From NCBI GenBank assembly GCA_949825065.1, contig OX463856.1, forward strand, positions 17,630,095-17,694,094: a DNA stretch of 64,000 bases, read 5' to 3'. Below the pieces are notes generated by a model. It ran no database searches and was not told the origin of the DNA. It saw only the letters and a program-made list of their open reading frames with translations. Shown here one piece after another: positions 57,235 to 64,000 of the stretch. Within the stretch, counting starts at the first letter, position 1. Every line of letters begins with the position of its first letter. The DNA comes from Odontocerum albicorne (taxonomy: Eukaryota; Arthropoda; Insecta; Trichoptera; Odontoceridae). The position numbers and the translations under genes are program-made.

Positions 57235-57697
57235 GTTATAAAGGCGAAATTGCGATGGACTGGACATGTGATACGCATGGACGATACTAGAGTTCCAAAA
57301 CGTGTCTTGTACCGGGAAGTAGTAGGCAAACGAAGGGTTGGTGGGCAAAAAGAGCGCTATAAGGAATGTGCGAGAGTCGCTTACTTTGTGTGGAGCGCCT
57401 GAGGACTGGAAATAGGTGGCTCAGGACCGTGAAGAATGGAGAGTTATATGTTCCCGGGCTGATGACATCTCAACGGCTAGACGTTTGAGAAACAATCAGC
57501 GTGCTACAAACATGTGTCAGTATTGCCAGGCGTCTCAGCAGAATCCACATGTCTGTGACATCTGCGGGAGTGGGCATCTACGATCGGGTTGTTTTCTCAC
57601 AGAAGATCACATGATCAACATAGAAGAGCAGCTCAAGATTGACGTAGGAATGGCAAAGGGATCCCTGATTACGAGGCCCAGCAAGGACGACAAAATA
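57235..57697 (+). mobile_element. LINE-D 3' end with zinc-finger RT C-terminus (+)
   Basis: Reads KAKLRWTGHVIRMDDTRVPK, VLYREVVGKRRVGGQKERYK (family: LRW.GH..RM.D.R.PK..LYGEL..GKR..GGQK.RYKD). After a frameshift it continues AQDREEWRVICSRADDISTA, RRLRNNQRA, then CQYCQASQQNPHVCDICGSG, a CxxC-type finger usual at the end of this kind of LINE enzyme. The 3' end GATTGACGTAGGAATGGC, ACGAGGCCCAGCAAGGACGA is shared with the SINE-B tail. 5' truncated. Confidence 0.85.
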
Positions 57698-57800
57698 TCT
57701 ACCATCACGGTATTTCTCTTCAGTGGTAGGCAGAGAGAACAGGGTGCTAAACTTTTCTATTACGACGTACTTCCTTCGCCTACTTTACATACATACATTT
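57698..57800 (-). mobile_element. LINE-C 3' terminus (-)
   Basis: CTACCATCACGGTATTTCTC, TTCAGTGGTAGGCAGAGAGA, ACAGGGTGCTAAACTTTTC, then TACTTCCTTCGCC. It directly abuts the LINE-D 3' end. Confidence 0.7.
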
Positions 57801-58099
57801 TTTCACACAATTTATTCGGTTTCTTTTACTCCTTGAGCGCCCGTGAAAAGAGTGTGTTCTCTAAACGGGGCTCTATAAACTGTCTTTAACATTATTATTA
57901 CCACGAATGAGTGAATAAATGTGTTTTCTCTTACACTGAAAAAAACTATTTTTCTAGTTGTATTTACTCTTCGTGCGTTCTTAGTGTAATATAAAACGTA
58001 TAACCTTAACTGTCGAGATGTGAAAATGTTGTACAACTCATGATGATTCATTGCACGCCTCGTTAGTTGACTGAGATATATTCTTGTAACTAAACCTAC

Positions 58100-58585
58100 T
58101 CCAGGGGGATTCCTTTCCTTAATGAATGTGTAATGCATCAGTTTAAGACGTTGTGCAGTTACAAATAATTCAGGATGCATTAACGTTTTTCCGATTATGT
58201 TGTTTAATATTCGCTGGGCTTACTAAACGTTTTTTTTTTGTGTTACTGTAAGTGTGTACATTACAACTCGACGGATTTATTGGCAAGGTAAAGAAGCTCC
58301 CTTGCCGTAATAAATGTAAAATCTATCGCTTTTAACATTGTGCAGTTATGAATAATTCTGGATGCATTAACGTTGTTTCGATTATGCTATATAACGTTTA
58401 CTGCGCTTATTGAATGTTTTTTTTATTTAACTTTCATTGTTTACATAACAACTTGATGGATTTATTGCCAAGGCAAAGGAGCTCTCTTACCGTAATACAT
58501 TTGTTATATATTGTTTTTAAGATTTTGCTATTTGATTTCAAATAAATCAGGATGCATTAAAATTGTTCTGATAATGTCGTCTAAT
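58100..58585. repeat. ~187-bp tandem repeat, about 2.5 units
   Basis: The word GGATGCATTAA recurs at 58173, 58360 and 58550 (spacing 187 and 190). Between them GATTTATTG(G/C)CAAGG(T/C)AAAG(A/G)AGCTC and TTGCCGTAATA/TACCGTAATA are repeated. Units are roughly 75-80% alike, so the duplication is old. Confidence 0.85.
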
Positions 58586-59671
58586 GGGTAGCAATCATGC
58601 TAAGCAAATCGGCGCCTCAAGTTTGATTCTTTGTGAATTCATTTCTTAGCTAGTTTTACTCTTAGGCCACTTACATCTGAATTCATATTATTATTTGAAA
58701 ATGATTTCCTATAGCTCAGATACAAGCAACCAAATAGCGCTCTTGTTGGCGATATTGACACCTCTCAAGGTCCCTTATTTTCTGTTGAGCTTATTAAAAA
58801 ACGCTCTTAAGGTGTTCGTATGATCAGAAAACAAGGCTACATCAAATTATCTTTCAACCGATAAAATAAGTTTAACAGGTTGATTGTTCTTGTTATTAAT
58901 GCATTCGCCATTGTCTAGTGCCACAGCTGACTAAAAATCGCTGTATTTATATATTCTTATTTTTAATGTGCTTGGTCTCTGGATTCAGAAGTTGGCGATA
59001 ACACTCTGGAATTCGATTGAATATGCTGAAACACATAAAAAATCTCAAACACTGTCCAGTATATTGAAAAAAACACTATACTACAATATCGTACTGAGTT
59101 TTATACATATTGTAAATTCATCTTCTCGTGGAGGGTCAGATTTAAAACACTTTACGAGTATTTAGGACATCGAAAGATGTGGCCTCGGTATCCCTTTTTC
59201 TTCATTTAAAAACTTTAAGGATTTTTCTATCAACATCCATTATCAAGACGACCATATCAACTTATATTTTTTTTATTGTATATATTTTATTAATGTAGAT
59301 AATCCACTCATACCAGGAGGATTTTTGTCATCAATGTTAAAACAAAAAAAAATATTATAAGAGAATGAATATCTCGCTAATTGAATTCAAGAAAACAATA
59401 ATATTTCGTAAACAATTTAAAGCTACAACTTTCAAAAATTTCGCATATGACACCTAATTCGATTGGAAAAATATTTTTTCGACACGTTTGGGAAAAAAAG
59501 GGAACCAATAAAACCGTTCGAATAAACCATGCATTATTACATATACAAAATGATTTATAAAAAAATCTTTTCTTATAATATCTCTTTCCCTGGCAAATTT
59601 TATCCGTCTCTCTCTTGTTCGTCAATTTAGGTAAATATTAGCCACAAACAATGGAGTAACTCCATGTCTGA
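58586..59671. other. Non-coding; possible 3' region of the minus-strand exon
   Basis: 58586-58672 contains a B-box-like string (AAGTTTGATTCTTTG) but no convincing SINE. On the minus strand AATAAA-type words occur near 59270-59295, about 380-400 bases beyond the candidate exon's stop, and could serve as its poly(A) signal. No other feature. Confidence 0.35.
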
Positions 59672-59933
59672 TTAAGTGGATATTTTTAATGTAGTGGTTT
59701 TGAAGTAAGGAAAACCCTTCTCCAACAGTGTTTCAATTTTACGGCATTTCATTTCTTCTTTAGCATTTTTTAGTAATTTACCCCATAATTTCATATTCTC
59801 ATTGTCTTTGTATTGTTCTATATCGCTAGGCCAAGAGTAGTTATCTGGATTCCCCCCCACTTAGTCATTATATTGATTCTTTCTACTCGGGCTATCTGTA
59901 ATTTCATCCGGTCTTCTTGACAATCTTGGCTTC
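59672..59933 (-). CDS. Candidate terminal exon of an unrecognised gene, one frameshift
   Basis: On the minus strand a T-run ending TTTTTAAACAG precedes base 59933, an excellent 3' splice site. The reading that follows is SQDCQEDRMKLQIARVERIN, IMTKWG up to a run of seven G (59852-59858). One base out of frame after that run it continues NPDNYSWPSDIEQYKDNENM, KLWGKLLKNAKEEMKCRKIE, TLLEKGFPYFKTT and ends at TAA (59672-59674). Charged, helical composition with Trp and Cys is unlike AT-driven noise. The break is a single missing base in a homopolymer, so it could be a sequence error, or the gene may be decayed. It could also be an unfamiliar element's coding region. I do not recognise the family. 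It is on the opposite strand to the Dpr exon. Confidence 0.45.
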
Positions 59934-59939
59934 CTGTTT

Positions 59940-60642
59940 AAAAAAAAAATATGGATAAATCAATGTACCCAAATTTTCTCCCACACAATACAAAAATACC
60001 CTTTTTCAACCAGATAGTAAATAGTAGACATCTGTTGTATTCAATTCCAATAATTTCAAGTGTATTTGACATTTATCTGCTAACTTCTAATAATTGTAGA
60101 TGATAACTTGCCAATTTATAGCTTCGGAGATTACTTTATTGGAATTTAATTTATCGTTGTCAGAATATTGGACATGTCGATTTTGGCGTGCGGTTGACAT
60201 GGCAGACCATCCTTAAATTATATCTGTGGTGAAATATAATGGTCCACATTGTTAGTTCTTTGTTTAAATTGACTTAGTGCTTTTGGGACAGTTAATTACT
60301 AAAGCGTTTCGAGTGCTTTAGCGATATATTGTCGGGATAACGAACTTTCTAAACATGTAAACCAATTGTTAAATCCTTAATTTATAACTTATAACGAGAG
60401 CTGAATCCAACAGCACATGTTTTATTATCAAACACTTTCATTCTAGCGTTTCTAAAAGTTCTATAATTTCGCTACTTTTATTTCTATGGAATTTAAACTA
60501 ATGAAACAATTGTCCTAAGATTGATTCCTTTATTTAAGTACTCAATAATTTATATTAAGTTGTTGTACTTGTTGATGAAGTAAATTTAATTGCAAGAAGG
60601 ACATTAGATAGTTAGTGAGACGCTTGTTTTGTAGTGTATTGT
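59940..60642. other. Non-coding stretch
   Basis: If the minus-strand exon is real, this is its upstream intron. No element recognised. Confidence 0.4.
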
Positions 60643-60783
60643 GTTACACGTTTGTTGTATACAATACACCCTGGCAGGTTTATTGCCCTGTAATAATCTC
60701 TCGCAACCAACCAGAAAAATGTTATAGAGGTCTTAAGTAAAAACTAGACTGAAATCTTATTTTAAAAAGTCTGGGTTCCAGCG
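60643..60783 (-). mobile_element. SINE-A copy (-), left arm of an inverted pair
   Basis: Reverse complement: CGCTGGAACCCAGACTTTTT, TTTCAGTCTAGTTTTTACTT, AAGACCTCTATAACATTTTT, CTGGTTGGTTGCGAGAGATT, GCCAGGGTGTATTG, TATACAACAAACG. Starts after the B box. Confidence 0.85.
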
Positions 60784-60962
60784 TGTCTCTAGGGTTGCGG
60801 GTTCGGTCCCCGCTGGAACCTAGATTAAAAAAAAGGTTTTAGTCTAGTTTTCACTTAAGGTATCTTGATAAACTCTGGTTGGCTGGAAGAGATTACCGCA
60901 TGGTAATAAATCCGCCAAATTTCACTGTATACAACGAAAGTGTAATACAATGGAATACACTA
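60784..60962 (+). mobile_element. SINE-A copy (+), right arm of an inverted pair
   Basis: TGTCTCTAGGGTTGCGGGTT, CGGTCCCCGCTGGAACCTAG (B box), TTTTAGTCTAGTTTTCACTT, AAGGTATCTTGATAAACTCT, GGTTGGCTGGAAGAGATTAC, CACTGTATACAACGAAAGTG. The A-box half is missing. Confidence 0.85.
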
Positions 60963-61199
60963 ATAGCTTTTTGCAATTAATTTATTTTTCAATCGTGCTA
61001 CGTACCTCATAACAATATTTTTTAATATACTCGTATATAAGTTACGAGTACTTCACTCATTACAAAAGAAAATATTTGGCAAAAATAATAAAATTATACT
61101 AGAATCTTTAAAAAAATTAAGAAGCCAATGAAAATGGAACAAGCAAACTCCTATTTAGAAGACAATAGTCTAACTATCAAGGTTATTAAAAGTTGAAAG

Positions 61200-61485
61200 A
61201 ATGACCTCCGATCAATTCCTGAGCTGAAGGACGAAATTTTTTGCGTTATTGGTGAGTTAGAACCGCAATTCTGCCAAAATGTCATTGAAAATATTGACAA
61301 AAGAGTGGCCATCTGTAGAGCTGCAAGAGGTGGAGATTTGGCGCATATTGTTGTTTGTGTTTAATTGTCATACATTACACTTCAATGACCAATAAAAAGT
61401 TTTTTGAAATCAAAGCAAATTGTGTGTTTTATTCAAGGATTAAAAAAAGTAGAATTAAAAAAACCGCTCAATTTGAAAGACCCTT
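61200..61485 (+). mobile_element. Mariner-like element 3' end (+)
   Basis: Second copy of the 3' part of 47444-48004: SIPELKDEIFCVIGELEPQF, CQNVIENIDKRVAICRAARG and GDLAHIV before a stop, then TTCAATGACCAATAAAAAG, TTATTCAAGGATT and the terminal repeat CGCTCAATTTGAAAGACCC followed by a TA near 61486. In frame here where the other copy is shifted. Everything 5' of the last ~50 codons is missing. Confidence 0.85.
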
Positions 61486-61589
61486 TACAATGCTGTCATC
61501 AGTTGTGTATTTTAGTAGAATTCTCCAAATATATATTTTTCAAGGATTAATATGAGCGAAAAACTGATGAGATAAGTAGGAGTAAAGCA

Positions 61590-61720
61590 AATCTATTGTA
61601 GTGGTTTGGACACGATGAACGGGTGGGAGAAAAAAAACTGACCGTGGATAATGTGGTCAGATCAAATTCACCAGAATTTGAAAGAATGCGAAGCAAAAAC
61701 CAGAAATACTAGAAAATTCA
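61590..61720 (+). mobile_element. LINE-C fragment (+)
   Basis: TAGTGGTTTGGACACGATGA (family RWFGHDER), ATGTGGTCAGATCAAATTCA and GAATTTGAAAGAATGCGAAG correspond to the RT region upstream of the LINE-C terminus. Ends before the terminus. Confidence 0.5.
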
Positions 61721-61851
61721 AAAAACAACGATGAAGAAGTAATAATGTATGACGGTAAAAGAAATGTAGACAGGTTGAGGGGTTTTGAGATGTTGAGCAT
61801 GTGGGTGATCAAAAACTGATTAAAAAAAATATTAATGGATGTATAGATGAG

Positions 61852-62108
61852 AGTCGTGGTATGGTAGGTTAGACGCCTGTCTCTCAACTATGGCTTTGTT
61901 TGCAAGACACCTGTCTCTCAACCGTGGCCTTATTTGTAAGACGCATGTCTCCCAGCCCGGAGGTTGTGGGTTGGGAAACAGGCGGGATGTTTTTCAAAAG
62001 AATGCCAGTCTGGTTTTTAAATATTTCTGGTTGGTTGGAAGAGATTGTCACATAGCAATAAGCCCACCAGGTCGTACTGTATACAACGAAATTGTAATAC
62101 AATACTTG
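61852..62108 (+). mobile_element. SINE-A copy (+) with triplicated A-box region
   Basis: Three tandem ~34-base versions of the tRNA-like 5' half: ATGGTAGGTTAGACGCCTGT, ATGGCTTTGTTTGCAAGACA and GTGGCCTTATTTGTAAGACG, each ending CTGTCTCTCAAC or similar. Then GGAGGTTGTGGGTTGGGAAA (a damaged B box), GAATGCCAGTCTGG and a good tail: TTGGTTGGAAGAGATTGTCA, AATAAGCCCACCAGG, GTACTGTATACAACGAAATT. Confidence 0.85.
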
Positions 62109-62119
62109 TACAATCATAC

Positions 62120-62300
62120 GGTATAATATGGCTGGACCAAGTCAATGAAATTTAGAAAGAAGATAAGGTCAGAAAAACAGGAGCTGTGTGAGATGTATGG
62201 ATGTAGAGGAGGCAAAGAAAGTATGTCATATAAAGACAGTTTGGTTCTCTGTCCTAGATGCTTACTCCAACAGTGAAATGGTGGGAACGTGTACATTTTT
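62120..62300 (+). mobile_element. LINE-C 3' end (+)
   Basis: TATGGCTGGACCAAGTCAAT, TGTGTGAGATGTATGGATGT, AGAGGAGGCAAAGAAAGTAT, GTTCTCTGTCCTAGATGC and the terminus AACAGTGAAATGGTGGGAAC. Together with 61590-61720 it brackets the SINE at 61852-62108. Confidence 0.6.
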
Positions 62301-64000
62301 TATATATTTTTTCATTTAGTTTTGCATAATAATTTGCAAAAAAACCTAATAAAATATTCAATTCCCCTTTTCCTTGTCACTGTTCGAAACAATATATATT
62401 TCGTTAATTATACGAAAAGGACATATTGAAGAAGAAATCCCAAAGAAATTATCCTGCTCCAATGTCAAGCTTCACGGATGGTCGGGCATTGAGGGAGAAA
62501 TCAAATTACAGTTTCAGGATAAAATAAGGATTTAATTAAAAGCCCAAATGTCTTGACTTTAAAATTTGTGCTTATCTTTCAGTGATAATTTTCACGATTT
62601 TATGATACTAGTTCTCAGCTATGACGGCAACAGGAGATATTTTAAGAAATAATAAAACTTTCTCAATGAACAATACTAATAATTTGTTATTTTAATTCTA
62701 AAGCCTTAATAAAACTCTTCACAATATTATCTTAAACACACGTTTCAAATATATAATATAATTTCATACTTCTTTATTGCTTAAGCAAAGGTTTTATGAT
62801 TCTTATTACTTCAATTGCCTTTTTGTTCATTGTTATATTGATCATTGAAGATTCAGCATAAACTTCTACAATTCTAGATTGGTTTTTACTATGTTATCTC
62901 TGAAATGTGTGTCACTATATTTTAGACTTAAACAAACTACATTTTAAAAGAATTTTGGATATCAATAAAGAAATTAGTATTTATATATTTAAATAAAAAA
63001 GTGGCTGACATCATACCGCTAGTATCAAAGAGGCCACAAAAATTGAAATAAAGGAAATATTAAAAATGAAGGACATATTGCATCCTCCAATATGAAGGAT
63101 GATGAAGATATTCACAGAGAAAAACATTAATTATGTATATAAACAGCTGTTAGCGGAAGATGCTTTAAAGGATACAGAGATGGAATAAAAATGAAATAAT
63201 TTCAGCGATATTGCATGTCATTGCACTCAATCAAAGTTTAAGTTCAAATTTCACATCCATAAACCTGGGTATAAATTCCACGTCCAAGGGCTTACAAGAA
63301 CTTAAAGTTTAATATAAAATACACACCGAATCACATTTCGTCTGACAATATATTGTAGTACTACAGTGATGTTTGCTCATGGTCGTCTGCCAGGTATTAG
63401 TGTACTTCTTAGGCAATGCATATAGAAAATACATTAGTGTATAATTTGAAATCACAAGCCATTAATAAGAATTATTATCTCAATAAGTGAATAGTTTGAA
63501 AATAATGTTAATTGGTTTATTATAATTGTTTTATTAAAATAATAATTACAATTATTATTTTAACTATTTATATTATTATTTTGTTTGTTTTTTTCTAGGA
63601 AATTTATGATTAGAGTGATATTTCATAATACAGTTGTAAGAATCGTCGTACATGTCAGAAGCAAATATATGAAGGAAGGATAGAATAATTAAAAAAAGCA
63701 GAATTTTTCATTATTTTGAGAAACGTCGAATAAAAAGGAATATTTATGAACTACACAAACCGTATAACACCACGAATAATATGACCTTATATTTTAGGGA
63801 ATTATTCAAGCTTAAATTCTAATTAAGGACTAAGAAAGTTTTGAAATATTTCCTAGAAATTGGAATTGTTTCCAAATTTATTGTTTTTGGGTAGTGGAAT
63901 ATAAATTAAAATGAATGCAAGAATATAAAGAAGCCGAAATGGTAGCAATGTTTTGGTGATATTTTACAAGAAATATTGTCTAGTGTTTGTACACCAAACT
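62301..64000. other. Non-coding stretch to the window end
   Basis: Very AT-rich, with no gene, element or array recognised. Confidence 0.45.

Noticed and set aside
57416..57889. 157-codon plus frame as a possible zinc-finger gene
   Set aside because: The first part is the finger-bearing C-terminus of LINE-D, and the remainder runs through the reversed LINE-C terminus and non-coding sequence.

Overview
This is a window of AT-rich, intron-scale DNA from an arthropod, almost certainly an insect. The evidence is one spliced exon of the insect Dpr immunoglobulin family, tRNA-derived SINEs, many decayed non-LTR retrotransposon (LINE) reverse-transcriptase fragments, mariner- and piggyBac-like DNA transposon remnants, and long microsatellites. 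Nothing is bacterial, and no complete gene lies inside the window. Most long open frames are LINE remnants, tandem-repeat artefacts or chance AT-rich frames.

Gene content: the best host-gene feature is a 178-bp internal exon at 17713-17890 (+). It encodes the first half of the second Ig domain of a Dpr (defective proboscis extension response) cell-surface receptor, with a visible splice acceptor and donor. If that gene runs through the window, much of the rest is its introns. A second exon candidate lies on the minus strand at 59672-59933. It has a strong acceptor (T-run, then AAACAG), an unrecognised protein-like reading and a stop, but is broken once at a G7 run.

Layout: 1-8 kb holds LINE fragments and a hairpin. 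At 8.0 kb is a piggyBac-type MITE with TTAA ends. At 10.4-11.9 kb is a SINE cluster next to a LINE end. At 14-17 kb are two related MITEs, a perfect 46-bp tandem array that includes one MITE end, two arrays of a degenerate ~60-bp repeat, then a SINE and a MITE abutting the Dpr exon. At 19.3-28 kb are several LINE ends, SINEs and a ~565-bp TTTA microsatellite seeded on a LINE tail. At 34-36 kb are LINE RT fragments and a perfect 5x40-bp array. At 38.3 kb is a young LINE insertion with a 14-bp target-site duplication. At 40.6-41.5 kb are two copies of a second SINE. At 43.8-44.8 kb are a transposase fragment, an unrecognised ORF and a 6x84-bp array with alternating subtypes. At 47.4 kb is an internally deleted mariner. 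At 49-50.4 kb is a LINE carrying a 43-bp minisatellite inside its RT and a nested LINE insertion. At 57-58.6 kb are a zinc-finger-ended LINE and a ~187-bp tandem repeat. At 60.6-62.3 kb are an inverted SINE pair, a mariner 3' end and a SINE with a triplicated A-box region.

Family names used here (SINE-A, SINE-B, LINE-A, LINE-C, LINE-D, LINE-E) are local labels based on similarity between copies within this window. The strongest biological result is two separate SINE/LINE pairs with shared 3' tails (SINE-A with LINE-A, SINE-B with LINE-D), which fits SINEs mobilised by the partner LINE's reverse transcriptase. All alignments were made by eye, so element boundaries are approximate unless a flanking duplication is given.
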